Below, piece by piece: positions 33,190 through 44,873 of a DNA stretch of 64,000 bases. Made by a program: the position numbers and the translations under genes. Each line of letters begins with the position of its first letter. Position 1 is the stretch's first letter. The stretch is from Odobenus rosmarus divergens (Eukaryota > Chordata > Mammalia > Carnivora > Odobenidae), in NCBI RefSeq assembly GCF_000321225.1, contig NW_004451510.1, forward strand, positions 431,432 to 495,431, in the 5' to 3' direction. Below the pieces are notes generated by a model. The model saw only the letters and a list, made by a program, of their open reading frames with translations. It was not told the DNA's origin and searched no databases.

Positions 33190-33402
33190 GGGGCACCTGG
33201 GTAGCTCAGTCAGTTAGGTGTCTGCCTTCGACTCAGGTCATGATCCCGGGGTCCTGAGTTCAAGCCCCACATTGGGCTTCCTGCTCAGCGGGGAGCCTGC
33301 TTCTCCCTCTCCCTCTACCTGCCACTTCACCGGCTTGTGCTCTCTTTTCTCTCTCCGTCAAATAAATAAGTAAAATCTTAAAGAAAAAAAAAGAGAACAA
33401 AA
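33190..33402 (+). mobile_element. Carnivore SINE
   Basis: Head GGGGCACCTGGGTAGCTCAG, long pyrimidine-rich body, tail AAATAAATAAGTAAAATC followed by a long A-rich run. Duplication AAAGAAAAATCTT at 33177-33189 and 33403-33415. Confidence 0.96.
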
Positions 33403-33415
33403 AAAGAAAAATCTT

Positions 33416-33926
33416 CCAAGTCTTACAGCTCATACAAGAAAGAAACTTACTATATATTTTCTCAAATTTGATGTCCCAAATTTGATGACTTTGCCAATAA
33501 AAAGTTGTATAAAGTTGAGAAAAACTTTTCCAAATATCAAAAGTAAAAAATAAATCTTGATCAACCAGGCCAGATGAAAGACTACATTATTTTTATATTC
33601 TATCTATAAAAAGATAAGTAATAATATTGCTGTCATAAAAAGAAATGATCAAAGGTTTTACTGTCCAAAATGTAAGGAAAAAGTATTACACAGTGTCAAG
33701 CAGTTAATTAGTAAAAATATTTAATTTTTCTAGATTTGCTCATTATTATAGCTGCCCATTTGATTAGATTTGATTAGATTAGATTAAATTTGATTAAATT
33801 TATTTTCTTATTCTAAATATTTACTTTTGTTCCTAAATTGTGTTTGTGATTTTGTGTTCTTTTACTTTAAAAGGGCCTCCAAACTGCATAAGCTTCAGCA
33901 TGTGTGGAAGTTTGGAGCCTAAAAGA
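33416..33926. other. Unique AT-rich sequence
   Basis: Contains a short imperfect array of (A)TTTGATTAGA / GATTA units at 33757-33801. No gene. Confidence 0.5.
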
Positions 33927-34467
33927 AGTAGGGTATGATTAACAGCATCCAAATGGCCCCTGAAAGGTCCTAGTCGCCTGGTACTGATGTTCCTATGGAA
34001 TTGATTTCTCTTGAATGTGGCTTGGACTTGGAGACCAACTTCTAACAAATAAGCTTGGACAAAAGTGATGGGATGTCACTTTGGAATTTACATTATAAAA
34101 AGAAAAGACTATACTTTTCTATTGGGTGTCTCTCTCTCTGAAGGAAGCTGCTGACATGTGATCAGCCCCATGGAGAGATGCACAATAGCCAAGACCTGAT
34201 GTCTCTGGCTCATAGACAGATTGCACCTGAGGCCTGCCAACAGCAACCATGTAAGTATGCTTGGCATGGAATTCTTCCCCCTCTGTGAGCCTTGAGATGC
34301 AGCCTGACAAACACCTTCATCATCCAACCTTGTGCAAGACCTGAGCCACAGGCATCCAGCTAAACCACACCCAGATTCCTGAGCCACAGAAATTGTGAGA
34401 TTATAAAGGCTGTTTGGAGTAGCTAGGTTGTCGAGCAATTTGTTATGTACTAATAGATGATTAATAT
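33927..34467 (+). mobile_element. MLT1-type solo LTR, nearly complete
   Basis: Blocks in order: AGTAGGGTATGATTAACAGC near the start, CCAAATGGCCCCTGAAAGG, TGTGGCTTGGACTTGGAGAC, AAAGTGATGGGATGTCACTT, a CATTATAAAAAGAAAAGACT TATA-like promoter region, CTGACATGTGATCAGCCCCA, GAGGCCTGCCAACAGCAACC, CCCAGATTCCTGAGCCACAG and the end TTTGTTATGTACTAATAG. This is a full MLT1 LTR. The two minus-strand frames at 34109-34438 are LTR sequence, not genes. Confidence 0.93.
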
Positions 34468-34938
34468 ATTGGGGAAAGATAAAGATAATTTAATCAACTT
34501 GTTAAATCCTTCTTCTCAGATAGCATGGAAGGAATATTGTCTTGCTTAATGAAATACCATTTCCTGACACTGCTAAAAATCCATTTCCTTGTTTCTCTTT
34601 ATGTTCTGATACAGGGCTCTGGGATACTCATGAATAAGCATAATACTCACGTTTGCCCTTAGTAGTTGCTGAACAACTCATAATATTAAAGAATTTGCAT
34701 TGTTCTTAAATTTGTATGTATGTGGCTTTAGGTGAAACATATATGAAATGTGATAAGCTTCTTTTCACTGTAGACTAGACAGATATTAAATGTTAGAATT
34801 AGGGAATTTTGCTTTTTAAAAAACATTTTAAAAGATTTTCTTCTGTATTCAATAACATTTTTAAAATTCAGCTTTAAATAAATTTCAGTGTAAAATCAAT
34901 ATTCATGATTTCTAATTGTATTTTGCTTGTTAGTATAT
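34468..34938. other. Unique AT-rich sequence
   Basis: No repeat or gene recognised. Confidence 0.4.
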
Positions 34939-34954
34939 AATTTTTAATATTTTA

Positions 34955-35162
34955 TTTATTTATTTATTTATTTTTAAAGATTTTATTTATTTATTTGAGA
35001 GAGAGAATGAGAGAGAGAGAGCACATGAGAGGGGGGAGGGTCAGAGGGAGAAGCAGACTCCCTGCTGAGCAGGGAGCCTGATGCGGGACTCGATCCTGGG
35101 ACTCCAGGATCATGACCTGAGCCGAAGGCAGTCGCTTAACCAACTGAGCCACCCAGGCGCCC
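34955..35162 (-). mobile_element. Carnivore SINE, low-divergence subtype
   Basis: Reverse-oriented SINE with (TTTA)n head, GAGAATGAGAGAGAGAGAGC, CACATGAGAGGGGGGAGGG, and ACTCCAGGATCATGACCTGA before the ACCCAGGCGCCC end. Duplication AATTTTTAATATTTTA at 34939-34954 and 35163-35178 is perfect over 16 bp. Very similar to the copies at 38579, 39288, 49342 and 56858. Confidence 0.97.
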
Positions 35163-35343
35163 AATTTTTAATATTTTAGAATAAAATATCTTTTTAAAAG
35201 CATGTGCATGATAATTTTATTTTTAAAGGTTTTACATTTATTTTACTTTACTTTTTTTTATGAAATAATATTTAAATTTGTTTATTTGGAATACAATTAC
35301 ATTTAATTTTTGATCCTGTAGATGCTTAAAACAAAATTGTGTT

Positions 35344-35560
35344 TGGACGCCTGGATGGCTCAGTCAGTTTAGCCTCTGACTCGTGATTTTGGCTCAGGTT
35401 AGGATCTCATGGGTGGTCAGATGGAGCCCCACGTCTGGCTCCGGTCTCAGCGGGGAGTCTACTTGAGATTCTCTCTCTCCCTCTCCCTCTCCCCCTCCCC
35501 CCTGCTTGAGTGAGTGCTCTCTTTTTCCCCTCTCTCCCTCTCAAATAAATCTCTAAAAAA
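35344..35560 (+). mobile_element. Carnivore SINE, older subtype
   Basis: Head TTGGACGCCTGGATGGCTCA, internal TCGTGATTTTGGCTCAGG, tail CTCAAATAAATCTCTAAAAA. Only an imperfect flanking duplication (AAAATTGTGT / AAAATTATGT) remains. Confidence 0.9.
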
Positions 35561-36009
35561 TTATGTCAAAATTTGATTATTTACATAGAGATTTTGCCAA
35601 AATGAAAAAAAATATAATAAATTTAATGAAATAAACATATCAAATGTTATGAATTACATATATCTTTATTTCTATCATTCACTTAAACATGGCTGGCTGG
35701 TCAATACAACACACAAAAACACACATTGATAATTAAAGCCAGTAATGTTTGATATTATTTGTCATATAAAAACCATAACTTTATATATAATTTTCAAGTT
35801 TGTCATTACAAAGATATGTTTCAGAGTAAGAGAATGGAATATATTTCAATTAATGGTTTGTTCTTTTGATTTATAATTTTAGAATATTTAGCTGTATATC
35901 ATGTGGATATCACTGGTAATCTTGCTCCAGGTCCTGCAAATATTAGGGATAGGTGTGCCCTTTTTGACAACTCTATTTAAAATTTCAACATCATCCATAC
36001 CCTCCATAT
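35561..36009. other. Unique AT-rich sequence
   Basis: No repeat or gene recognised. Confidence 0.4.
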
Positions 36010-36222
36010 ACACTTCTTCACCTTCCTAGATTTGCTTTTCTTTAAAACACTTATCAATATTTCACATGCTATACAGTTTACTTTTTATTTATTGTTGCCT
36101 TTTTTTCTTTACCAGAATGCAAGTAAGCTTGATAAGATTTTTGTTGTGCTGCTTTCACCGCTATATTCTCGGCACATATAACAATGTCTGGAACATACTT
36201 GGTACTCAATAAATTCACATAT
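36010..36222 (+). mobile_element. LINE-2 3' end
   Basis: AAACACTTATCAATATTTCA, TTTACCAGAATGCAAGTAAG, ATATTCTCGGCACATATAAC, TACTTGGTACTCAATAAATT follows the L2 end. It meets an inverted L2 end at 36223. Confidence 0.75.
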
Positions 36223-36345
36223 TCATTCATTCCTCAATCACAAAAATATTTATTGAATATCCCTTATGCTTCAGACACTGTTGAATTCTATTAATTAGTA
36301 CTTGAAAAGTTAAGATAAAAAAGGACATGAGACGTTGTACTGGCT
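36223..36345 (-). mobile_element. LINE-2 3' end, inverted
   Basis: TTCATTCATTCCTCAATCAC, AAAAATATTTATTGAATATC, CCTTATGCTTCAGACACTGT is the inverted L2 end and starts where the forward copy stops. Confidence 0.65.
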
Positions 36346-36889
36346 TTTAATTAGAGAAATAAATGAATGAGGTTATCTCATCCCAGGGCTACAGAGTTTT
36401 CTTGAAGGGTGTAGAGTATAAGCCACCAACCACTCCCATTTCCCACTAGGGGATCCCGTTCAACCACTGGTTTCAATTTAAAATCACAATGTTATTTCTT
36501 TGTCACCTGTTTTAGAATACAAGAAGTGACTCATAAATTCTTTAATCCCTCTTGGCAGCAAGGTTGTTTCTGGGCCCACATAGTTAATTGTTGCCTCAAG
36601 AATCATCCCAGAGTAAAGATGGATGTGAACCAGCCTTAAATGGTAAGTCTCATTGTTTTAGGCTACAAAGGCTTGTATGTGGCTAAATTCTTTTTCCCCT
36701 ACAAAGGGAATTCACACACATACTGCAGACATCAAAGGCTATATGCAATTAAGCAAGATCTTATTGTAAGCCTACTCATGCACTTTTGTCAAACAAAATA
36801 AAAACTGAACTTGGTTCTGAAGCTAAGTACAGTTTTGTCATTATCTCCTGTCTTTATAGCAATGTAAGTAGTGTTGCTTTTAAAAACAA
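36346..36889. other. Unique sequence
   Basis: No repeat or gene recognised. Confidence 0.4.
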
Positions 36890-36985
36890 CAAACAGACTT
36901 AGAATCCAGAGTTTATTTTCTGCTCTGCCACTATTAGCTATGTAACCTTGAGAAAGTTACTAGAGGTTATGTATGCTCCATAAAT
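36890..36985 (-). mobile_element. MIR SINE fragment
   Basis: GACTTAGAATCCAGAGTTTA, TTTTCTGCTCTGCCACTATT, AGCTATGTAACCTTGAGAAA matches the first third of reverse-complemented MIR. Confidence 0.7.
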
Positions 36986-37800
36986 GGTTGAAAAATTTCA
37001 AGAGCTTTTAAAATTGAAATATATATTTACAAATTAATCTAGTTATACTTTTATTGATTATGTCATATATTTAATAGATTTACAATTCAATATATTTATA
37101 ATTTATATTCAGTATATTTATTTTACACATACATTTCCTATTTTATGCAGAGCAAGGAAAGAGGGAAGATATAAGGAAAGCAAAGTCTGCTTAAAAAATG
37201 AGAATCACTTGTTTAATCCATATTGATTGATAGTAAATCAAGTGGATGAGAGGAAAAAGCCAATCTAATTCTGTATTTAATTGTCCATTCAGTTTAGTCA
37301 AATATCATTTGACCCCCACGTATGGACACATAGAAGACCATCTGCCATGAGGTCTGTTGAATTCCCTGATTGCCAGTGGTGCCGGGCAACAGCCTCTGCC
37401 TAAGGACAGAAATATGTGCAAAGAAGGGATTTGAGAGTCTGATAGTTAATCAAAGGCCCAGATGGATGTGCAAAGGTTTTCAACCTAGACTGCTTATAAC
37501 AGCAAGAAATGGGAAATAAATTAACCACTTATTAAAAAGAATCGGTTAAATACAATGTAATAATGAGCTATATCCATACAGGGTGATCATTAAGGATGAT
37601 GTGATAGAAACCAATGTGTTTACATGGAAAGATGCTTAGGACATATTAGATGAGAAATTAACATGAACGGGGGTATAGCTGAAGTGATTCTGTCTTCATA
37701 GTAAAAACATTATACATGAATACATGCAAATATATTTCCTTTCTCTCTTCTTCTCTCTCATTCTCTTTCTCTACTACCTCCTCTTTGCATGTATGCACAT
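36986..37800. other. Unique AT-rich sequence
   Basis: No repeat or gene recognised. Confidence 0.4.
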
Positions 37801-37821
37801 GCACACACACACACACACACA
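37801..37821 (+). repeat. (CA)n microsatellite
   Basis: Short alternating CA run within a CAT/CA-rich neighbourhood. A 66-codon frame across it is not a gene. Confidence 0.9.
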
Positions 37822-38209
37822 TCTACAGAGATACACAGAAATCTTTATCGCATTTATCGTTGGGTGGTGGAATTATGAATGATTCTATTTTTTATTCCTT
37901 ATGCCTATACTCATAAAATTTTTTAATAATGAACATTATTATTTGTACACTACTATTTAAATGATAAACACATAATAAAAGCAGTCAATTGCTCTGCCCT
38001 CAAGCCTTGAAATTTGAGAAATCTTTAGAGTTTTCCAGATCAAGACTTATACTCCTAACAGAGAAGAGCTGATTCATCCTCTCTTGCCAATAAGGCATGA
38101 CCACTTAGGGATTCTCCTGGCAATCCCGTTACTGGAGAAGTTCAATACTAGCTATACAATAATTATTCCTTAGTTTCACATTTTGTTGAATAATTCAAAA
38201 CACTCTTCC
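37822..38209. other. Unique sequence
   Basis: No repeat or gene recognised. Confidence 0.4.
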
Positions 38210-38460
38210 GTGCCTCATTCCTTGATTCAACAATCTAGTAAATATTTATTAGACACCAAGCATGTATTTTATTATCATTTTATTATTTTTATTAATTATA
38301 TAGTAATATTAACAATCCATTATTTGATGATTATCATTTGATCATTATGTATTGAACACCAAGCACTTATTAAACTCAAGCCTGGTTCTATGTTAAGCAA
38401 TAGGGCTATAAGAGGTGAGAAAATAAAACTAGGTATAGTCCTTTCTTCCATGGGAAGCTG
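38210..38460 (-). mobile_element. LINE-2 3' end, inverted, with AT-rich expansion
   Basis: TAGTAAATATTTATTAGACA, CCAAGCATGTATTTTATTAT opens an AT-rich insert, then TATTGAACACCAAGCACTTA repeats the same motif, followed by AAGCCTGGTTCTATGTTAAG and TCTTCCATGGGAAGCTGAG. The 'TATTGAACACCAAGCA' motif occurring twice suggests an internal duplication or two overlapping L2 pieces. Confidence 0.6.
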
Positions 38461-38578
38461 AGAAGGTCATTCCCCGTTTTGAAAAAGATTAAGCTACAGC
38501 ACAGAAAGTTTAGGTGGGTGACCTGCTAAGTTGCTTAGCATTGACAAAATCACAGATCTTCTAAATCTTATGCCAGGG

Positions 38579-38772
38579 CTCCTGGGTGGCTCAGTTGGTT
38601 TAGCAACTGCCTTCGGCTCAGGTCATGATCCTGGAGTCCCAGGATCGAGTCCCGCATCGGGCTCCCTGCTCGGCAGGGAGTCTGCTTCTCCCTCTGACCC
38701 TCCCCCCTCTCATGTGCGCTCTCTCTCTCTCATTCTCTCTCTCAAATAAATAAATAAAATCTTTAAAAAAAA
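38579..38772 (+). mobile_element. Carnivore SINE, low-divergence subtype
   Basis: CTCCTGGGTGGCTCAGTTGG head, GACC(CTCC) body with (TC)n, CTCAAATAAATAAATAAAAT tail. The 17-bp duplication TAAATCTTATGCCAGGG at 38562-38578 and 38773-38789 is perfect. Confidence 0.97.
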
Positions 38773-38789
38773 TAAATCTTATGCCAGGG

Positions 38790-39271
38790 CATTTTCCTGT
38801 ATGCCACCCTTAAATAAAACAAACATAACCAAGATAAAACCCAAATAGTCGATTTTCTCCTACTGTAAATTGGAACAAAATTAGGAAAATCAGAAAAATA
38901 ATTGTCATCCAGAAGTTTCCTGCCTTATAGCATTATCAACAGTAGCCAAAATATGGAGAGAGGCCAAATGTTCATCAACTGATGAAGGGATACAGAAGTT
39001 TGCCACCTTAAGCTAATTACTGTTAACAAGGTGGCATGCCAGAAACTTTCTATACCTCTATATGGTCAGTGTGCTTTTATAAAAAACAGGCAACTTATTA
39101 GTTAATGTAAGGCATACAACAAAATATATACCAATTCACCTTGTTTCCATTAAAGTGAGACTAAGTCTTTATTATAGATAATCCACTTCATTTTTAAAAC
39201 TCATTGAATTATTCATAGTTCAAAAGTCAGTGACACTCATACATAAGGGGGTTACTATGAAATGTATCATT
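38790..39271. other. Unique sequence
   Basis: No repeat or gene recognised. The short ATGTTCATCAACTGATGAAG piece at 38969-38988 resembles L1 ORF2, but the match is too short to call. Confidence 0.4.
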
Positions 39272-39287
39272 TCATTACACAAATTTT

Positions 39288-39481
39288 TTTTTAAAGATTT
39301 TATTTATTTATTTGAGAGAGAGAATGAGAGAGAGAGAGAGCACATGAGAGGAGGGAGAGTCAGAGGGAGAAGCAGACTCCCCGCTGAGCAGGGAGCCCGA
39401 TGCGGGACTTGATCCCAGGACTCCAGGATCATGACCTGAGCCGAAGGCAGTTGCTTAACCAACTGAGCCACCCAGGCGCCC
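39288..39481 (-). mobile_element. Carnivore SINE, low-divergence subtype
   Basis: Reverse-oriented, with the same ACTCCAGGATCATGACCTGA block as 34955. Perfect 16-bp duplication TCATTACACAAATTTT at 39272-39287 and 39482-39497. Confidence 0.97.
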
Positions 39482-39497
39482 TCATTACACAAATTTT

Positions 39498-39950
39498 GAC
39501 AATTAAGATGAAAGATAAATATTGCCCATAAGCAATATATGTTTTTCATCATAACTGGACTTATATTTGGCACCTAGGTTTCTCTCTACACTCTTCATAT
39601 TGACAAGGTTATGAGATCTTCATTCTTTATAAGAATCAACTTATTTTGTACTAAAGAAGCCATAATAGTTTAAAGAATTAAAACAGACCACCACCTTCTC
39701 TCTTCTTCCTCGTCCCATCCAGTGTTTCCTCAGGTCTATTGACAAATGAGTTTGCCTCACATCAGATAATAAAAGCCAAAGGCCGACGCATGATAATTCG
39801 AGAAAAGTGACAAAAATATAACCCTTACTACATAGGAGTATATAATATGTATTTATTTTTAAATGCCATCCCTATATAGTATGTGTTTTTATGAGAGTTT
39901 TCTTAAAGAAAAGAGGTTCGCCATGATGTTCTAAGACATATGGTAAGCAG
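39498..39950. other. Unique sequence
   Basis: No repeat or gene recognised. Confidence 0.4.
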
Positions 39951-39971
39951 CGCACACACACACACACACAC
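39951..39971 (+). repeat. (CA)n microsatellite
   Basis: Alternating CA run; opposite-strand frames through it are not genes. Confidence 0.9.
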
Positions 39972-41140
39972 GGAGGCCAATTTCAGTTGAAGGTCACTTG
40001 GACCTTTAATAATAGGTACAACTTGCTTAAACCATCTCCAGTTCCCTGGGTTAAGGAGGTACAGAGTCCTCACTGCATCTCTGCTGTGGGCTCTGAGGGT
40101 GGAGTTTATAATCTCAGCCCCACAACAGCCTTCCATGTCCTTGGACCTCATATACTCTCTCCGTCCCGCTTCCACATTTACTTGACTTCAATCCCACTTC
40201 ATTTTTTTTTAACCTCTAAAAAGAATTCAAACACATCAAACTATTCATGAGCATAACAGACTTTCCTGGGGAAGGACAACATAGTTCAGAACACCAAAGT
40301 AGGGCTTTGCTTTTCAGCAACAAAAACAGCTTTTCAAAGAATAAGTAAGCATCGTTCCTCCATGGTGGCATCTCACTGGCCACACCAAGTCCCAGCCTCT
40401 CCCCATCTGTTCAGCTCCTGTCTTTCCATCTCAGATTTCCTACCTCAGCCCCTCCCTCTGCACTGCTCTGGCGTTTACATTCGATGTGCTATCACACGGA
40501 GAATTGCCTTCCCCATCATACTCCTGTGGTCCTGGTATCTGGCCGTACCCACATCACACCCAGTGTCCTGTTTCAATCAGCCTTATCCAAGTATTTCCCA
40601 GATGAAGAGACTTCTCTCCCAAAAGACTTCTGTTGTGCAAAAATTAAAAAAAAAAAAGAAAAACATTTCTCTCTCTGCATAGATTTTGTCCCCTTTTTAT
40701 TCTAAGATGCACAATTCTCATATTTTAGCATTTCTGAAATCCAGATGAGTGTGTATATATAGTAAGAGTGAACTATTTTGACAATCAAAAGAATGTGAGT
40801 CTGGGGCTAGAAGGTAGTGATAATGACTCAAATAACATTTTTCAAAAAGAAAAGTAAGTTAACTTTGTCCTCCTGCCTCAAATGGCCAATGAGCTTTGTA
40901 GCAGAGACAGGCTGGTTTCTCTGTCCCAAGAGATGGAGAGAGGCTGGGACAGTCACTTCTTACTTCAGAGAGTTATTAATGGGAGTCTTGTCAACTGCTG
41001 GGTCTTCCGTTCCGAAAGGTCTGTTGTGGCCACTGCATCTGTACATACACGGCCAAACACTATGTCTTGATGAAAATCTGGGACCACTTGGACTGTGGTT
41101 CAGAGTTCCAGATGCCTAATAATACAGGTCTGACTCACCT
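39972..41140. other. Unique sequence, no gene seen
   Basis: Frames of 87-106 codons at 39987-40705 and 40817-41119 have no recognisable domain, and one runs into an A-tract at 40647-40663. No repeat recognised. Confidence 0.4.
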
Positions 41141-41690
41141 TAACATGGCCATTTCAGGGGAGAAAAGGGAATGAACTTCAAGACAGTGCAGCTTTTATAA
41201 AACAATCAGAGATTAATGGGGCAGAAACTCATTTTTAAAATGTCAGAATAGATTGTGCAATCCTGTTGGAGGTCATCTAGAGGACGTGACCGCTGGTTGA
41301 CCCGCAGGCTGGATCCAGGCAATGGGAGACCCCTGACCCCCTCCTCTGTCCTTGGAATGTACATTCCGCCCACTGTTTCCACGGTGGGAGCTGTTTCAAG
41401 GACATGGCTGTGAAAGAACAATGCGGTGTTGAGACTACCTGCAAGGTACCCATGACAGAGGACACATAACATGGTTAAAGCCTCTACATAAACTTTCAAG
41501 ATCCCGGCAGTGGGTAGGGACATTTACTCGTCTTGCGATCGCTCGAGACAAGTCTCATACGGAAGTCCCCTGACTTGTTCGACCTACCGCCTACCAATCT
41601 GGAGTGGCCGGCCTCTTTCCTGTATCTCTCCTTGCCCTCTGTGAATGAGGGCCAATTTGTGAACCAACAAATCCAAATGTGCCCAGAGCT
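41141..41690 (+). mobile_element. LTR-like block with clustered CpG, family unknown
   Basis: TAACATGGCC at the start, then a TATA-like CTCTACATAAAC near 41484, followed about 40 bases on by a CpG cluster (CTCGTCTTGCGATCGCTCGA) and CATACGGAAGTCCCCTGACT. This resembles the U3-TATA-R layout of a retroviral LTR, and the CpG content stands out from the CpG-poor flanks. I cannot name a family and see no clear target duplication. The 80-codon frame at 41533-41775 lies partly in it and has no domain I recognise. Confidence 0.4.
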
Positions 41691-43017
41691 GCTACAAAGA
41701 GATTTTGAATCTTTATTGCCAGGAAGTGGCTACCAGGTAATTTGTGATACTGACTATAGCCCAGAAAACTACTAACAATATGATCAGTGGAGTAAAGAGA
41801 TGGGAAGCCAAGAGGTGAATGCTGTAAGAAATATTTACAAATGGTGAGAAAGCAATTTGCTGTATTCTCTGAGCTAAGGTGGACTTACTGTGGCAAACAT
41901 GATTGGTGCTCTAGCCACAATCCCTCGGACCGGCCAGTTGTTCATGCCAAAGTTCATCAGTGTCTGCAGCTTTGTGCGTGAGGGCTTATTTTTTCCAAAC
42001 CACAGAAGACTGCTCTGTCCAGAGCATAAGTAGCAAGTCAGAAATGTCAGAAAATTCACAATTCCTAGCACCAGCTCTCAACCCCTAACTCTCTGGAGTG
42101 AACGTAATTACAAAGTACGTGTTCTCCACAGACCAGTGTTTCCTCATGGCATTAAAGCTCCAGTTGCCCAAGTGATGGGTGGCTCCATAACCACCCCTTC
42201 CCTCTCTCACTTCCCCCAAGCACCAGCTAGTGCTCCCTGCAACTCCCAGATAACTACTTACACTGAATTCTTGCCTCACATCTGCTTCTGGGGACCCAAA
42301 CTCTGGCACCCAAAATCAGACTGGGGAATTTTTTGGTCTCTGTACATATCGTTAAGATTCTCTGTTGATGATCTTGGCTACTACAAGTGATTTGTCATTA
42401 GTTTTTGCAATTCCCATGTGCAATACCAGACAGCCCATGTTATGAAGAAATGAAGTGCAAATTAGCTGCTGATGTCATTTTTTGTTACATTATTTGTACT
42501 TGGCATTTGGGTTGGTCTATGAACATTGTTGAGAGACTTCAGTGTTTAAACATATTCATTTTTGGTTATTTATTTCAGTGTCTGTGGATTTATAACTTTG
42601 GCAAGTGATTTCTGTTTATTTTTAATGGCAGATGTCCATCTTAAAGTTAAAATTTTAAAATGTTGACACATCCACATTGTGTAGAAAATGATCATTAACT
42701 TGTAACCAAGGTATGATCTCATATTATTACTTCTCCCTTTTATTGAAAAAAATACCTACATTTTTATTATTTCCTCCAAGAACAAATCATAAATTTGGTT
42801 GAGATAAAAAAATAATATATAGTAATAAAATAATAGTGAAATTTTTTTTAACTAAGAAGCTGTTAACTTTATGGTACTCTTATAATCAATGATGTTTTAA
42901 AATTCAGGAAATTCTTGCATATGTTGTGTTAGCAATATGTGCTTATTACAAAATTTCCTAAAATAAAACCCCAAAAGTATCAAGAAAAAAAGCCATAATC
43001 TCAACACTCAAATATAA
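41691..43017. other. Mostly unique sequence
   Basis: The part at 42085-42320 ends with CATCTGCTTCTGGGGACCCA, AACTCTGGCACCC, which resembles the end of an old interspersed repeat I cannot name. A minus-strand 65-codon frame at 41874-42071 has no recognisable domain. Confidence 0.4.
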
Positions 43018-43029
43018 AGAGTATTATTA

Positions 43030-43208
43030 TTATATTTATTTTTAAAGATTTTATTTATTTATTTGAGAGAGAGAGAGTGGCAGAGGCAGAGGGAGAAGAA
43101 GGCACCCCACTGAGAGCAGAGCCTGACATGGTGCCCAATACCAGGACCCTGGGATCATGACCTGAGCTGAAGGAAGATGCTTAACTGGCTGAGCCACCCA
43201 GGTGTCCC
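43030..43208 (-). mobile_element. Carnivore SINE, older copy
   Basis: TTTTTAAAGATTTTATTTAT, GAGAGAGAGAGAGTGGCAGA, ending GAGCCACCCAGGTGTCCC. The flanks AGTATTATTAT and AGTACTATCAT look like a decayed duplication. Confidence 0.93.
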
Positions 43209-43924
43209 AACAGTACTATCATTTTAAAATGTATTTCCAAACATCTCCTTCTCTTTGTTTATACTCGTATATATGTATATACTCATATATAAATAAGATC
43301 ATATAATACATATTATTTTATTAAATACTATTGTTACATAATAATGTTTCATGAATGTTTTTCCACTTATTCAAAATGCCAATATCTTCCTTGACAAGAA
43401 CAGATGCTATGCAGAGGTTGACTAGATGACCAGTATATGGTAGTGATTGAGAGTACTTCTGCTTTGAAGTAGCAATCTTTGCCAACAACATTTGAAATGT
43501 CCATCACTGTATCAAGTATTTTTAGTTACTACGTTTTTGGAGAAGACTATCCAAGCATATATATGCAAATAATACCCAAATTAACTCTCTAATGCATCAA
43601 TCCTGATGAAGGGAACAGGATTGTTGAGAGGTAAAACAAACCTGTCTTGAACTTTGGGGCAAGCAAGACAGGCTTAGGCAAGTCCCCCAAAGTGAAGGAC
43701 TTAGAACAGATAGGAAACATGAGAAAAAACAAAGGTGGGACCATTCTTCCTCTAACTTACTGTGTAAGTTTGGGCAAATTTCTCAAGTTCTCTGTGCATT
43801 ACAATTTTATCCACTGCACCTAGAGGAAACTGACTCTTCTTTCACCATTTTCCTAGTCAAGATTTTATAAATTGATCAGTCTTTGAATTCTGGCACACTG
43901 TAAGTAAACATGTGTGTTACTGTC
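43209..43924. other. Unique AT-rich sequence
   Basis: No gene. A weak MIR-like piece (inverted) lies at 43765-43825, and 43255-43400 could be an old L1 remnant; neither is firm. Confidence 0.4.
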
Positions 43925-44200
43925 TGACCAGCTTTCCTTCCGCTGTTAACACAACCCATCCCTTCCTTTTGGGGAACCACATCTTCCCCATTGTCCACCA
44001 GGACGCTTGTGTGATGCGGACCCCACCTCTGGCTCCGGGGCTGGGGTATCAACCAGGTTTGGCCAGTCAGGATACCAAATCCCTTGAATCACGATGATTG
44101 GTTCAGAGGTTAACATATGATTCCAGTCAGCCAATGAGCAACCAAAAGTCTCCAGTTGGGTTCCAAATCTGATAGAAGATAAGTCTGAAGCTGCCTATTG
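43925..44200. mobile_element. Possible ancient interspersed repeat
   Basis: GTTTGGCCAGTCAGGATACC, CAGTCAGCCAATGAGCAACC and similar 'GGCCAATCAG' motifs recall a decayed mammalian repeat, as does 27060-27230. I cannot name the family. Confidence 0.3.
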
Positions 44201-44845
44201 GCTATCTTCTTTATTGCTTGGGGGGAGCTCATGGAGAATAAAGCAAGCAATAGGGAAACTACACAGGAAAGTAGATCCTCTCTGTATTTACTTCTGAAAG
44301 TTTTTCAGCAGAGGAGGTCTAGGGGCTCCAAGAGCAACAGTGACTCAGGAACTACACTGTGGCAGTTATACAAGGTGGTAAATAGACTTCAGGGAGGCAG
44401 GACTCTGGGCAGGAAGTTTCCAGCTTCAGTGATGATTCCCATATTTCAAGCCTGTCATGGAAGCAGAGATCCACCACTGTGGCTTGGATAATGAGGATGT
44501 CAGTACATTTGGGAACTGGGCTACTAGAAGTACTGCTCTTGCTGTCCACACACCACAGAAACCTCCCGAATTCTGTTGAGAGCTTGAGAGAAGGGAAAGG
44601 CTCCAAAATGCCCACCTTTATATTCCTTATCCATTTTAGTAAAGGCTTGATGTTAGACTTCAATTAAACTTTGAAACCTAGAAAAAATACAGAAATGTGA
44701 TATGTCTTGCACACTTGAATTATTTAACTAGAACTCTGCCAACTGCCAAGCGTGCTCCTTTTTCTCTTTCCCCTACATTGCTCTCTTGACTCTGTACTGC
44801 CTGACACATTGTCCTGCATAAAGTAGGTCTCAGGGCAGGGTGTGC
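44201..44845. other. Unique sequence, no gene seen
   Basis: Opposite-strand frames at 44198-44667 shadow one another and have no domain. Confidence 0.4.
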
Positions 44846-44873
44846 TTGTGTGTGTGTGTGTGTGTGTGTGTGT
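44846..44873 (+). repeat. (TG)n microsatellite
   Basis: Alternating TG run of about 14 units. Confidence 0.95.

Noticed and set aside
34109..34438. Two minus-strand frames of 109 and 63 codons
   Set aside because: They lie entirely within an MLT1 LTR read in antisense.
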